The notes under the pieces were generated by a model that was not told where the DNA came from, ran no database searches, and saw only the letters and a program-made list of their open reading frames with translations. A stretch of DNA of 64,000 nt from Bubalus kerabau (lineage: Eukaryota; Chordata; Mammalia; Artiodactyla; Bovidae): NCBI RefSeq assembly GCF_029407905.1, contig NW_026577882.1:1550001-1614000 (forward strand), given 5' to 3'. Numbering within the stretch: the stretch's first letter is position 1; each line of letters begins with the position of its first letter. Below are positions 36,301 to 50,113 of the stretch, one piece after another. The position numbers and the translations under genes are program-made.

Positions 36301-39300
36301 TTGAGTCACTGCAGGGCCGAAGAGACCTCACCTAGGCGTGTGTCCGGGACCTCATATTCCTCTCCAGGGAAGGCAGGGATCTCGGGGTTGCATTCCAGGC
36401 TCCCCCGGGGAGTCAGGCCTGGTCTCGAGGGGAAGCCAAGGACTCTGCTCTCCTCTCGAGTCGCGACGCGGGTCTCTTGGAGCCCCCTGAGCGGCATCAA
36501 GGGAGTCCAGCCTCCTCTGCCGTTTGGAGAGAGGACCCGGGATTGCTCTCCAGGCCATGCAGGAAAAGAAGGCCCTCAGCTCGCGAGGACGGGGGCGTCT
36601 CAGGGGTTTCCTCGAGCTGCGGCGCCCGTGGGGGTTTTCTCCCGAGGCACGACGAGGATCTCAGGGAGCCTCTCGTGCGGCGCCAGGGAAGTCAGGTCTC
36701 CGTGCGCGTGGCGAGGGGGAGCGCGTCCTGGCTCTCGAGTCACGGGAGGGGACTAGGGCCTCGAGACGCGTTGAAGAAGGTCTCTCGAGGTCTTTCTCGG
36801 GGGGCGGCGGGAAACCCTCGTTTCCCTCGCCTTCTGCCGGGGACCTTAGGGAACTTCCCAGGGTGCCTCTGAGAGGCGAGGGATCCTGTGGAGGTGGCGG
36901 GGCCCCTCGGGACTCCGCTGGGTCTGGCGCAACGGAAGAGGGCCTCACCTCGAGGGGAGGCAGGAACCTCAGGCTTCCTCTCCGTTTCGGACTCAAACCG
37001 CAGGGGCCCTGCAGAGTTGGGACAGGAGAGTCAGGCCTCGTCTTGTCTGAGGAAGGGAACCCCGCTGGCCTCTCGAGTTGCTCAGGGGGTCTCAGGCCCC
37101 CCGTCGAGCTGGGTGTGGAACCCGCGGGTCTTTGCTGACGATGCACGGGGGTGGCAGTGCCCCTTCGTGTTGTGCCTTCACCCACAGGGTTGCCTTCGAA
37201 GAGGGGTCCGGGCCTCGGGTCCTTCTCAAGAGCGGACCGGGGAATAGGAGGCGTTCGGCATGTGGCACCACCCACGTGGCTCGTCTCGACTTTCCTCGTG
37301 AGACCGGACTCATCCCAAGGTGCGCCGGGAAGGCCGGGAACCCCTTCCAGACCACGCAGGGGAATCGCCTCTCCTGTCGCGATCAGGAGGGGAGAAGGGG
37401 CTCAGAGGAAGCGGTGCCGGGACCCTCGGTGTACCCCTCGGGGGACCCCGGCGTGTCGGGGGACATTTTGGGGTCGCAGGAAGGCTGTCAGGGACCGTTT
37501 CGCCCTTCAGGGCGGAACAGGGGACTTCCCTTGAGACGCCGTGGCGGGCAAGGGCCTCCTCTTGCCAAGAGGTGGGAACCACGTGGTTTTTCTCGAGGTG
37601 CGGCGGGATTCTCGAGTTACGACGGGAATCTCAGCCTTCCCCTTGGGTTGGCCCTGGGAAGCCCAATCTTCCCCTCGGGTTGCGAGGGAAAGCTGGGGGT
37701 TGCGCTCGAGTCACTGCAGGGCCGAAGAGACCTCACCTAGGCGTGTGTCCGGGACCTACTATTCCTCTCCAGGGAAGGCAGGGATCTCGGGGTTGCATTC
37801 CAGGCTCCCCCGGGGAGTCAGGCCTCGTCTCGAGGGGAAGCCAAGGACTCCGCTCTCCTCTCGAGTCGCGACGCGGGTCTCTTGGAGCCCCTGAGCGGCC
37901 TCAAGGCAGTCCAGCCTCCTCTTCCGTTTGGAGAGAGGACCCGGGATTGCTCTCCAGGCCATGCAGGAAAAGAAGGCCCTCAGCTCGCGAGGACGGGGGC
38001 GTCTCAGGGGTTTCCTCGAGCTGCGGCGCCCGTGGGGGTTTTCTCCCGAGGCACGACGAGGATCTCAGGGAGCCTCTCGTGCGGCGCCAGGGAAGTCAGA
38101 TCTCCATGCGAGTGGCGAGGGGGAGCGCGTCCTGGCTCTCGAGTCACGGGAGGGGACTAGGGCCTCGAGACGCGTTGAAGAAGGACTCTCGAGGTCTTTC
38201 TCGAGGGGCGGCCGGAAATCCTCTTGTCCCTCGCCTTCTGCCGGGGACCTTAGGGAACTTCCCAGGGTGCCTCTGAGGGGCGAGGGATCCTGTGGAGGTG
38301 GCGGGGCCCCTCGGGACTCCGCTGGGTCTGGCGCAACGGAAGAGGGCCTCACCTCGAGGGGAGGCAGGAACCTCAGGCTTCCTCTCCGTTTCGGACTCCG
38401 ACCGCAGGGTCCCTGCAGAGTTGGGACAGGAGAGTCAGGCCTCGTCTTGTCTGAGGAAGGGAACCCCGCTGGCCTCTCGAGTTGCTCAGGGGGTCTCCGG
38501 CCCCTCGTCGAGCTGTGTGTGGAACCCGCGGGTCTTTGCGGACGATGCACGGGGGTGGCAGTGCCCCTTCGTGTTGTGCCTTCACCCACAGGGTTGCCTT
38601 CGAAGAGGGGTCCGGGACTCGGGTCCTTCTCAAGGGCGGACCGGGGAATCGGGGGCGTTCGGCATGTGGCCCCACCCACGTGGCTCGACTCGAATTTCCT
38701 CGTGAGACCGGCCTCACCCTGAGGTGCGCCGGGAAGGCCGGGAACCCCTTCCAGACCACGCAGGGGAATCGCCTCTCCTGTCGCGATCAGGAGGGGAGAA
38801 GGGGCTCAGAGGAAGCGGTGCCGGGACCCTCGGTGTTCCCCTCGAGGGAACCCGGCGTGTCGGGGGACTTTTGGGGGTCGCAGGAAGGCTGTCAGGGACC
38901 GTTTCGCCCTTCAGGGCGGAACAGGGGACTTCCCTTGAGACGCCGTCGCGGGCAAGGGCCTCGTCTTGCCAAGAGGTGGGAACCACGTGGTTTTTCTCGA
39001 GTTGCGGCGGGATTCTCGAGTTACGACGGGGATCTCAGCCTTCCCCTTGGGTTGGCCCTGGGAAGCCCAATCTTCCCCTCGGGTTGCGAGGGAAAGCTGG
39101 GGGTTGCGCTTGAGTCACTGCAGGGCCGAAGAGACCTCACCTAGGCGTGTGTCCGGGACCTCATATTCCTCTCCAGGGAAGGCAGGGATCTCGGGGTTGC
39201 ATTCCAGGCTCCCCCGAGGAGTCAGGCCTGGTCTCGAGGGGAAGCCAAGGACTCTGCTCTCCTCTCGAGTCGCGACGCGGGTCTCTTGGAGCCCCCTGAG

Positions 39301-41243
39301 CGGCCTCAAGGGAGTCCAGCCTCCTCTGCCGTTTGGAGAGAGGACCCGGGATTGCTCTCCAGGCCATGCAGGAAAAGAAGGCCCTCAGCTCGCGAGGACG
39401 GGGGCGTCTCAGAGGTTTCCTCGAGCTGCGGCGCCCGTGGGGGTTTTCTCCCGAGGCACGACGAGGATCTCAGGGAGCCTCTCGTGCGGCGCCAGGGAAG
39501 TCAGGTCTCCGTGCGCGTGGCGAGGGGGAGCCCGTCCTGGCTCTCGAGTCACGGGAGGGGACTAGGGCCTCGAGACGCGTTGAAGAAGGACTCTCGAGGT
39601 CTTTGTCGGGGGGGCGGCGGGAAACCCTCGTGTCCCTCGCCTTCTGCCGGGGACCTTAGGGAACTTCCCAGGGTGCCTCTGAGAGGCGAGGGATCCTGTG
39701 GAGGTGGCGGGGCCCCTCGGGACTCCGCTGGGTCTGGCGCAAGGGAAGAGGGCCTCACCTCGAGGGGAGGCAGGAACCTCAGGCTTCCTCTCCGTTTCGG
39801 ACTCCGACCGCAGGGTCCCTGCAGAGTTGGGACAGGAGAGTCAGGCCTCGTCTTGTCTGAGGAAGGGAACCCCGCTGGCCTCTCGAGTTGCTCAGGGGGT
39901 CTCAGGCCCCTCGTCGAGCTGTGTGTGGAACCCGCGGGTCTTTGCGGACGATGCACGGGGGTGGCAGTGCCCCTTCGTGTTGTGCCTTCACCCACAGGGT
40001 TGCCTTCGAAGAGGGGTCCGGGCCTCGGGTCCTTCTCAAGAGCGGACCGGGGAATCGGGGGCGTTCGGCCTGTGGCCCCACCCACGTGGCTCGACTCGAA
40101 TTTCCTCGTGAGACCGGCCTCACCCTGAGGTGCGCCGGGAAGGCCGGGAACCCCTTCCAGACCACGCAGGGTAATCGCCTCTCCTGTCGCGATCAGGAGG
40201 GGAGAAGGGGCTCAGAGGAAGCGGTGCCGGGACCCTCGGTGTTCCCCTCGAGGGAACCCGGCGTGTCGGGGGACTTTTGGGGGTCGCAGGAAGGCTGTCA
40301 GGGACCTTTTCGCCCTTCAGGGCGGAACAGGGGACTTCCCTTGAGACGCCGTCGCGGGCAAGGGCCTCGTCTTGCCAAGAGGTGGGAACCACGTGGTTTT
40401 TCTCGAGTTGCGGCGGGATTCTCGAGTTACGACGGGGATCTCAGCCTTCCCCTTGGGTTGGCCCTGGGAAGCCCAATCTTCCCCTCGGGTTGCGAGGGAA
40501 AGCTGGGGGTTGCGCTCGAGTCACCGCAGGGCCGAAGAGACCTCACCTAGGCGTGTGTCCGGGACCTCATATTCCTCTCCAGGGAAGGCAGGGATCTCGG
40601 GGTTGCATTCCAGGCTCCCCCGAGGAGTCAGGCCTGGTCTCGAGGGGAAGCCAAGGACTCTGCTCTCCTCTCGAGTCGCGACGCGGATCTCTTGGAGCCC
40701 CCTGAGCGGCCTCAAGGGAGTCCAGCCTCCTCTGCCGTTTGGAGAGAGGACCCGGGATTGCTCTCCAGGCCTTGCAGGAAAAGAAGGCCCTCAGCTCGCG
40801 AGGACGGGGGCGTCTCAGGGGTTTCCTCGAGCTGCGGCGCCCGTGGGGGTTTTCTCCCGAGGCACGACGAGGATCTCAGGGAGCCTCTCGTGCGGCGCCA
40901 GGGAAGTCAGGTCTCCGTGCGCGTGGCGAGGGGGAGCCCGTCCTGGCTCTCGAGTCACGGGAGGGGACTAGGGCCTCGAGACGCGTTGAAGAAGGACTCT
41001 CGAGGTCTTTGTCGGGGGGGCGGCGGGAAACCCTCGTGTCTCTCGCCTTCTGCCGGGGACCTTAGGGAACTTCCCAGGGTGCCTCTGAGAGGCGAGGGAT
41101 CCTGTGGAGGTGGCGGGGCACCTCGGGACTCCGCTGGGTCTGGCGCAACGGAAGAGGGCCTCACCTCGAGGGGAGGCAGGAAGCTCAGGCTTCCTCTCCG
41201 TTTCGGACTCCGACCGCAGGGTCCCTGCAGAGTTGGGACAGGA

Positions 41244-43435
41244 GAGTCAGGCCTCGTCTTGTCTGAGGAAGGGAACCCCGCTGGCCTCTCGAGTTGCTCA
41301 GGGGGTCTCAGGCCCCTCGTCGAGCTGTGTGTGGAACCCGCGGGTCTTTGCGGACGATGCACGGGGGTGGCAGTGCCCCTTCGTGTTGTGCCTTCACCCA
41401 CAGGGTTGCCTTCGAAGAGGGGTCCGGGCCTCGGGTCCTTCTCAAGAGCGGACCGGGGAATCGGGGGCGTTAGGCCTGTGGCCCCACCCACGTGGCTCGA
41501 CTCGAATTTCCTCGTGAGACCGGCCTCACCCTGAGGTGCGCCGGGAAGGCCGGGAACCCCTTCCAGACCACGCAGGGTAATCGCCTCTCCTGTCGCGATC
41601 AGGAGGGGAGAAGGGGCTCAGAGGAAGCGGTGCCGGGACCCTCGGTGTTCCCCTCGAGGGAACCCGGCGTGTCGGGGGACTTTTGGGGGTCGCAGGAAGG
41701 CTGTCAGGGACCGTTTCGCCCTTCAGGGCGGAACAGGGGACTTCCCTTGAGACGCCGTCGCGGGCAAGGGCCTCGTCTTGCCAAGAGGTGGGAACCACGT
41801 GGTTTTTCTCGAGTTGCGGCGGGATTCTCGAGTTACGACGGGGATCTCAGCCTTCCCCTTGGGTTGGCCCTGGGAAGCCCAATCTTCCCCTCGGGTTGCG
41901 AGGGAAAGCTGGGGGTTGCGCTCGAGTCACTGCAGGGCCGAAGAGACCTCACCTAGGCGTGTGTCCGGGACCTACTATTCCTCTCCAGGGAAGGCAGGGA
42001 TCTCGGGGTTGCATTCCAGGCTCCCCCGGGGAGTCAGGCCTCGTCTCGAGGGGAAGCCAAGGACTCCGCTCTCCTCTCGAGTCGCGACGCGGGTCTCTTG
42101 GAGCCCCCTGAGCGGCCTCAAGGGAGTCCAGCCTCCTCTTCCGTTTGGAGAGAGGACCCGGGATTGCTCTCCAGGCCATGCAGGAAAAGAAGGCCCTCAG
42201 CTCGCGAGGACGGGGGCGTCTCAGGGGTTTCCTCGAGCTGCGGCGCCCGTGGGGGTTTTCTCCCGAGGCACGACGAGGATCTCAGGGAGCCTCTCGTGCG
42301 GCGCCAGGGAAGTCAGGTCTCCGTGCGCGTGGCGAGGGGGTGCGCGTCCTGGATCTCGAGTCACGGGAGGGGACAAGGGCCTCGAGACGCGTTGAAGAAG
42401 GACTCTCGAGGTCTTTGTCGGGGGGGCGGCGGGAAACCCTCGTGTCCCTCGCCTTCTGCCGGGGACCTTAGGGAACTTTCCAGGGTGTCTCTGAGAGGCG
42501 AGGGATCCTGTGGAGGTGGCGGGGCCCCTCGGGACTCCGCTGGGTCTGGCGCAAGGGAAGAGGGCCTCACCTCGAGGGGAGGCAGGAACCTCAGGCTTCC
42601 TCTCCGTTTCGGACTCCGACCGCAGGGTCCCTGCAGAGTTGGGACAGGAGAGTCAGGCCTCGTCTTGTCTGAGGAAGGGAACCCCGCTGGCCTCTCGAGT
42701 TGCTCAGGGGGTCTCAGGCCCCTCGTCGAGCTGGGTGTGGAACCCGCGGGTCTTTGCGGACGATGCACGGGGGTGGCAGTGCCCCTTCGTGTTGTGCCTT
42801 TACCCACAGGGTTGCCTTCGAAGACGGGTCCGGGCCTCGGGTCTTCTCAAGGGCGGACCGGGGAATCGGGGGCGTTCGGCATGTGGCCCCACCCACGTGG
42901 CTCGTCTCGAATTTCCTCGTGAAACCGGCCTCATCCTGAGGTGCGCCGGGAAGGCCGGGAACCCCTTCCAGACCACGCAGGGGAATCGCCTCTCCTGTCG
43001 CGATCAGGAGGGGAGAAGGGGTTCAGAGGAAGCGGTGCCGGGACCCTCGGTGTTCCCCTCGAGGGAACCCGGCGTGTCGGGGGACTTTTTTGGGTCGCAG
43101 GAAGGCTGTCAGGGACCGTTTCGCCCTTCAGGGTGGAACAGGGGACTTCCCTTGAGACGCCGTCGCGGGCAAGGGCCTCCTCTTGCCAAGAGGTGGGAAC
43201 CACGTGGTTTTTCTCGAGTTGCGGCGGGATTCTCGAGTTACGACGGGGATCTCAGCCTTCCCCTTGGGTTGGCCCTGGGAAGCCCAATCTTCCCCTCGGG
43301 TTGCGAGGGAAAGCTGGGGGTTGCGCTCGAGTCACTGCAGCGCCGAAGAGACCTCACCTAGGCGTGTGTCCGGGACCTACTATTCCTCTCCAGGGAAGGC
43401 AGGGATCTCGGGGTTGCATTCCAGGCTCCCCCGGG
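41244..43435 (+). repeat. 2,192-bp out-of-register repeat unit, copy R1
   Basis: The unit is one full 1404-bp type B monomer plus 788 bp of the next. It begins at the GAGTCAGGCCTCGTCT that precedes TGTCTGAGG. It ends just before the same 16 bases, which normally precede CGAGGGGAAGCC, are instead followed by TGTCTGAGG again. About 616 bp of monomer are skipped at this joint. Private variants include GCGTTAGGCC near 41470, CGCAGGGTAATCGCC near 41573 and GCAGCGCCGAAG near 43338. Confidence 0.9.
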
Positions 43436-45627
43436 GAGTCAGGCCTCGTCTTGTCTGAGGAAGGGAACCCCGCTGGCCTCTCGAGTTGCTCAGGGGGTCT
43501 CAGGCCCCTCGTCGAGCTGTGTGTGGAACCCGCGGGTCTTTGCGGACGATGCACGGGGGTGGCAGTGCCCCTTCGTGTTGTGCCTTCACCCACAGGGTTG
43601 CCTTCGAAGAGGGGTCCGGGCCTCGGGTCCTTCTCAAGAGCGGACCGGGGAATCGGGGGCGTTAGGCCTGTGGCCCCACCCACGTGGCTCGACTCGAATT
43701 TCCTCGTGAGACCGGCCTCACCCTGAGGTGCGCCGGGAAGGCCGGGAACCCCTTCCAGACCACGCAGGGTAATCGCCTCTCCTGTCGCGATCAGGAGGGG
43801 AGAAGGGGCTCAGAGGAAGCGGTGCCGGGACCCTCGGTGTTCCCCTCGAGGGAACCCGGCGTGTCGGGGGACTTTTGGGGGTCGCAGGAAGGCTGTCAGG
43901 GACCGTTTCGCCCTTCAGGGCGGAACAGGGGACTTCCCTTGAGACGCCGTCGCGGGCAAGGGCCTCGTCTTGCCAAGAGGTGGGAACCACGTGGTTTTTC
44001 TCGAGTTGCGGCGGGATTCTCGAGTTACGACGGGGATCTCAGCCTTCCCCTTGGGTTGGCCCTGGGAAGCCCAATCTTCCCCTCGGGTTGCGAGGGAAAG
44101 CTGGGGGTTGCGCTCGAGTCACTGCAGGGCCGAAGAGACCTCACCTAGGCGTGTGTCCGGGACCTACTATTCCTCTCCAGGGAAGGCAGGGATCTCGGGG
44201 TTGCATTCCAGGCTCCCCCGGGGAGTCAGGCCTCGTCTCGAGGGGAAGCCAAGGACTCCGCTCTCCTCTCGAGTCGCGACGCGGGTCTCTTGGAGCCCCC
44301 TGAGCGGCCTCAAGGGAGTCCAGCCTCCTCTTCCGTTTGGAGAGAGGACCCGGGATTGCTCTCCAGGCCATGCAGGAAAAGAAGGCCCTCAGCTCGCGAG
44401 GACGGGGGCGTCTCAGGGGTTTCCTCGAGCTGCGGCGCCCGTGGGGGTTTTCTCCCGAGGCACGACGAGGATCTCAGGGAGCCTCTCGTGCGGCGCCAGG
44501 GAAGTCAGGTCTCCGTGCGCGTGGCGAGGGGGTGCGCGTCCTGGATCTCGAGTCACGGGAGGGGACAAGGGCCTCGAGACGCGTTGAAGAAGGACTCTCG
44601 AGGTCTTTGTCGGGGGGGCGGCGGGAAACCCTCGTGTCCCTCGCCTTCTGCCGGGGACCTTAGGGAACTTTCCAGGGTGTCTCTGAGAGGCGAGGGATCC
44701 TGTGGAGGTGGCGGGGCCCCTCGGGACTCCGCTGGGTCTGGCGCAAGGGAAGAGGGCCTCACCTCGAGGGGAGGCAGGAACCTCAGGCTTCCTCTCCGTT
44801 TCGGACTCCGACCGCAGGGTCCCTGCAGAGTTGGGACAGGAGAGTCAGGCCTCGTCTTGTCTGAGGAAGGGAACCCCGCTGGCCTCTCGAGTTGCTCAGG
44901 GGGTCTCAGGCCCCTCGTCGAGCTGGGTGTGGAACCCGCGGGTCTTTGCGGATGATGCACGGGGGTGGCAGTGCCCCTTCGTGTTGTGCCTTTACCCACA
45001 GGGTTGCCTTCGAAGACGGGTCCGGGCCTCGGGTCTTCTCAAGGGCGGACCGGGGAATCGGGGGCGTTCGGCATGTGGCCCCACCCACGTGGCTCGTCTC
45101 GAATTTCCTCGTGAAACCGGCCTCATCCTGAGGTGCGCCGGGAAGGCCGGGAACCCCTTCCAGACCACGCAGGGGAATCGCCTCTCCTGTCGCGATCAGG
45201 AGGGGAGAAGGGGTTCAGAGGAAGCGGTGCCGGGACCCTCGGTGTTCCCCTCGAGGGAACCCGGCGTGTCGGGGGACTTTTTTGGGTCGCAGGAAGGCTG
45301 TCAGGGACCGTTTCGCCCTTCAGGGTGGAACAGGGGACTTCCCTTGAGACGCCGTCGCGGGCAAGGGCCTCCTCTTGCCAAGAGGTGGGAACCACGTGGT
45401 TTTTCTCGAGTTGCGGCGGGATTCTCGAGTTACGACGGGGATCTCAGCCTTCCCCTTGGGTTGGCCCTGGGAAGCCCAATCTTCCCCTCGGGTTGCGAGG
45501 GAAAGCTGGGGGTTGCGCTCGAGTCACTGCAGCGCCGAAGAGACCTCACCTAGGCGTGTGTCCGGGACCTACTATTCCTCTCCAGGGAAGGCAGGGATCT
45601 CGGGGTTGCATTCCAGGCTCCCCCGGG
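43436..45627 (+). repeat. 2,192-bp out-of-register repeat unit, copy R2
   Basis: A direct tandem copy of R1 with the same length and the same private variants. The only difference I found is C at 42761 against T at 44953, in GGACGATGCAC. At 45628 the same 16-base joint occurs again and leads into a third start of the unit. That third copy carries GCGTTAGGCC but then drifts back to ordinary type B text from about 45900. The near-identity marks this as one of the most recent events in the window. Confidence 0.9.
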
Positions 45628-48600
45628 GAGTCAGGCCTCGTCTTGTCTGAGGAAGGGAACCCCGCTGGCCTCTCGAGTTGCTCAGGGGGTCTCAGGCCCC
45701 TCGTCGAGCTGTGTGTGGAACCCGCGGGTCTTTGCGGACGATGCACGGGGGTGGCAGTGCCCCTTCGTGTTGTGCCTTCACCCACAGGGTTGCCTTCGAA
45801 GAGGGGTCCGGGCCTCGGGTCCTTCTCAAGGGCGGACCGGGGAATCGGGGGCGTTAGGCCTGTGGCCCCACCCACGTGGCTCGACTCGAATTTCCTCGTG
45901 AGACCGGACTCATCCTGAGGTGCGCCGGGAAGGCCGGGAACCCCTTCCAGACCACGCAGGGGAATCGCCTCACCTGTCGCGGTCAGGAGGGGAGAAGGGG
46001 CTCAGAGGAAGCGGTGCCGGGACCCTCGGTGTTCCCCTCGAGGGAACCCGGCGTGTCGGGGGACTTTTGGGGGTCGCAGGAAGGCTGTCAGGGACCGTTT
46101 CGCCCTTCAGGGCGGAACAGGGGACTTCCCTTGAGACGCCGTCGCGGGCAAGGGCCTCGTCTTGCCAAGAGGTGGGAACCACGTGGTTTTTCTCGAGTTG
46201 CGGCAGGATTCTCGAGTTACGACGGGGATCTCAGCCTTCCCCTTGGGTTGGCCCTGGAAGCCCAATCTTCCCCTCGGGTTGCGAGGGAAAGCTGGGGGTT
46301 GCGCTCGAGTCACTGCAGGGCCGAAGAGACCTCACCTAGGCGTGTGTCCGGGACCTACTGTTCCCCTCCAGGGAAGGCAGGGATCTCGGGGTTGCATTCC
46401 AGGCTCCCCCGGGGAGTCAGGCCTCGTCTCGAGGGGAAGCCAAGGACTCCGCTCTCCTCTCGAGTCGCGACGCGGGTCTCTTGGAGCCCCCTGAGCGGCC
46501 TCAAGGGAGTCCAGCCTCCTCTTCCGTTTGGAGAGAGGACCCGGGATTGCTCTCCAGGCCATGCAGGAAAAGAAGGCCCTCAGCTCGCGAGGACGGGGGC
46601 GTCTCAGGGGTTTCCTCGAGCTGCGGCGCCCGTGGGGGTTTTCTCCCGAGGCGCGACGAGGATCTCAGGGAGCCTCTCGTGCGGCGCCAGGGAAGTCAGG
46701 TCTCCATGCGCGTGGCGAGGGGGAGCGCGTCCTGGCTCTCGAGTCACGGGAGGGGACTAGGGCCTCGAGACGCGTTGAAGAAGACTCTCGAGGTCTTTGT
46801 CGGGGGGCGGCGGGAAACCCTCGTTTCCCTCGCCTTCTGCCGGGGACCTTAGGGAACTTCCCAGGGTGCCTCTGAGAGGCGAGGGATCCTGTGGAGGTGG
46901 CGGGGCCCCTCGGGACTCCGCTGGGTCTGGCGCAACGGAAGAGGGCCTCACCTCGAGGGGAGGCAGGAACCTCAGGCTTCCTCTCCGTTTCGGACTCCGA
47001 CCGCAGGGTCCCTGCAGAGTTGGGACAGGAGAGTCAGGCCTCGTCTTGTCTGAGGAAGGGAACCCCGCTGGCCTCTCGAGTTGCTCGGGGGGTCTCAGGC
47101 CCCTCGTCGAGCTGTGTGTGGAACCCGCGGGTCGTTGCGGACGATGCACGGGGGTGGCAGTGCCCCTTCGTGTGGTGCCTTCACCCACAGGGCTGCCTTC
47201 GAAGAGGGGTCCGGGCCTCGGGTCCTTCTCAAGGGCGGACCGGGGAATCGGGGGCGTTCGGCATGTGGCCCCCCCACGTGGCTCGTCTCGAATTTCCTCG
47301 TGAGACCGGCCTCATCCTGAGGTGCGCCGGGAAGGCTGGGAACCCCTTCCAGACCACGCAGGGGATTCGCCTCTCCTGTCGCGATCAGGAGTGGAGAAGG
47401 GGCTCAGAGGAAGCGGTGCCGGGACCCTCGGTGTTCCCCTCGAGGGAACCCGGCGTGTCGGGGGACTTTTAGGGGTCGCAGGAAGGCTGTCAGGGACCGT
47501 TTCGCCCTTCAGGGTGGAACAGGGGACTTCCCTTGAGACGCCGTGGCGGGCAAGGGCCTCATCTTGCCAAGAGGTGGGAACCATGTGGGTTTTCTCGAGT
47601 TGCGGCGGGATTCTCGAGTTACGACGGGGATCTCAGCCTTCCCCTTGGGTTGGCCCTGGGAAGCCCAATCTTCCCCTCGGGTTGCGAGGGAAAGCTGGGG
47701 GTTGCGCTCGAGTCACTGCAGGGCCGAAGAGACCTCACCTTGGCGTGTGTCCGGGACCTAATATTCCTCTCCAGGGAAGGCAGGGATCTCGGGGTTGCAT
47801 TCCAGGCTCCCCTGGAGAGTCAGGCCTCGTCTCGAGGGGAAGCCAAGGACTCCGCTCTCCTCTCGAGTCGCGACGCGGGTCTCTTGGAGCCCCCTGAGCG
47901 GCCTCAAGGTAGTCCAGCCTCCTCTTCCGTTTGGAGAGAGGACCCGGGATTGCTCTCCAGGCCATGCAGGAAAAGAAGGCCCTCAGCTCGCGAGGACGGG
48001 GGCGTCTCAGGGGTTTCCTCGAGCTGCGGCGCCCGTGGGGGTTTTCTCCCGAGGCACGACGAGTATCTCAGGGAGCCTCTCGTGCGGCGCCAGGGAAGTC
48101 AGGTCTCCATGCGCGTGGCGAGGGGGAGCGCGTCCTGGCTCTCGAGTCACGGGAGGGGACTAGGGCCTCGAGACGCGTTGAAAAAGGACTCTCGAGGTCT
48201 TTCTCGGGGGGCGGCGGGAAACCCTCGTGTCCCTCGCCTTCTACCGGGGACCTTAGGGAACTTCCCAGGGTGCCTCTGAGAGGCGAGGGATCCTGTGGAG
48301 GTGGCGGGGCCCCTCGGGACTCCGCTGGGTCTGGCGCAACGGAAGAGGGCCTCACCTCGAGGGGAGGCAGGAACCTCAGGCTTCCTCTCCGTTTCGGACT
48401 CCGACCGCAGGGTCCCTGCAGAGTTGGGACAGGAGAGTCAGGCCTCGTCTTGTCTGAGGAAGGGAACGCCGCAGGCCTCTCGAGTTGCTCGGGGGGTCTC
48501 AGGCCCCTCGTCGAGCTGTGTGTGGAACCCGCGGGTCTTTGCGGACGATGCACGGGGGTGGCAGTGCCCCTTCGTGTTGTGCCTTCACCCACAGGGTTGC

Positions 48601-50113
48601 CTTCGAAGAGGGGTCCGGGCCTCGGGTCCTTCTCAAGGGCGGACCGGGGAATCGGGGGCGTTCGGCATGTGGCACCACCCACGTGGCTCGTCTCGAATTT
48701 CCTCGTGAGACCGGCCTCATCCTGAGGTGTGCCGGGAAGGCCGGGAACCCCTTCCAGACCACGCAGGGGAATCGCCTCTCCTGTCGTGAACAGGAGGTGA
48801 GAAGGGGCTCAGAGGAAGCGGTGCCGGGACCCTCGGTGTTCCCCTCGGGGGAACCCGGCATGTCGGGGGACTTTTGGGGGTCGCAGGAAGGCTGTCAGGG
48901 ACCGTTTCGCCCTTCAGGGCGGAACAGGGGACTTCCCTTGAGACGCCGTCGCGGGCAAGGGCCTCATCTTACCTAGAGGTGGGAACCAGTTGGTTTTTCT
49001 CGAGTTGCGGCGGGATTCTCGAGTTACGACGGGGATCTCAGCCTTCCCCTTGGGTTGGCCCTGGGAAGCCCAATCTTCCCCTCGGGTTGCGAGGGAAAGC
49101 TGGGGGTTGCGCTCGAGTCACTGCAGGGCCGAAGAGACCTCACCTAGGCGTGTGTCCGGGACCTAATATTCCTCTCCAGGGAAGGCAGGGATCTCAGGGT
49201 TGCATTCCAGGCTCCCCTGGGGAGTCAGGCCTCGTCTCGAGGGGAAGCCAAGGACTCCGCTCTCCTCTCGAGTCGCGACGCGGGTCTCTTGGAGCCCCCT
49301 GAGCGGCCTCAAGGGAGTCCAGCCTCCTCTGCCGTTTGGAGAGAGGACCCGGGATTGCTCTCCAGGCCATGCAGGAAAAGAAGGCCCTCAGCTTGCGAGG
49401 AAGGGGGCGTCTCAGGGGTTTCCTCGAGCTGCGGCGCCCGTGGGGGTTTTCTCCCGAGGCACGACGAGGATCTCAGGGAGCCTCTCGTGCGGCGCCAGGG
49501 AAGTCAGGTCTCCATGCGCGTGGCGAGGGGGAGCGCGTCCTGGCTCTCGAGTCACGGGAGGGGACTAGGGCCTCGAGACGCGTTGAAGAAGGACTCTCGA
49601 GGTCTTTCTCGGGGGGCGTCGGGAAACCCTCGTTTCCCTCGCCTTCTGCCGGGGACCTTAGGGAACTTGCGAGGGTGCCTCTGACAGGCGAGGGATCCTG
49701 TGGAGGTGGCGGGGCCCCTCGGGACTCCGCTGGGTCCTGCGCAACGGAAGAGGGCCTCACCTCGAGGGGAGGCAGGAACCTCAGGCTTCCTCTCCGTTTC
49801 GGACTCCGACCGCAGGGTCCCTGCAGAGTTGGGACAGGAGAGTCAGGCCTCGTCTTGTCTGAGGAAGGGAACCCCGCTGGCCTCTCGAGTTGCTCAGGGG
49901 GTCTCAGGCCCCTCGTCGAGCTGTGTGTGGAACCCGCGGGTCTTTGCGGACGATGCACGGGGGTGGCAGTGCCCCTTCGTGTTGTTTCTTCACCCACAGG
50001 GTTGCCTTCGAAGAGGGGTCCGGGCCTCGGGTCCTTCTCAAGAGCGGACCGGGGAATCGGGGGCGTTCGGCCTGTGGTCCCACCCACGTGGCTCGTCTCG
50101 AATTTCCTCGTGA

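Larger units (their letters stand above)
33301..50113 (+). repeat. Satellite I-like array, homogeneous type B block 2
   Basis: About 16.8 kb of type B monomers (marks 33665 to 49288), mostly 1403-1406 bp apart and near-identical. The first 400 bp grade from A to B. Two steps are 2192 and 2191 bp instead, because of the out-of-register unit described separately. Small private variants track recent copying: TCATATTCC at 36353, 39161 and 40567; CTACTATTCC at 37756, 41972, 43377, 44164 and 45568; CTCGAGGGAACCC against CTCGGGGGACCC near the TGTCGGGGGACTTTT motif. CpG density is high by eye. Long frames here (up to 318 codons at 37320-38276) run through several overlapping frames on both strands and are not genes. 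Confidence 0.87.

Noticed and set aside
25691..50113. CRISPR-like or other regularly spaced repeat array
   Set aside because: The 31-bp periodicity is continuous and degenerate without unique spacers, as in subrepeat satellite DNA.
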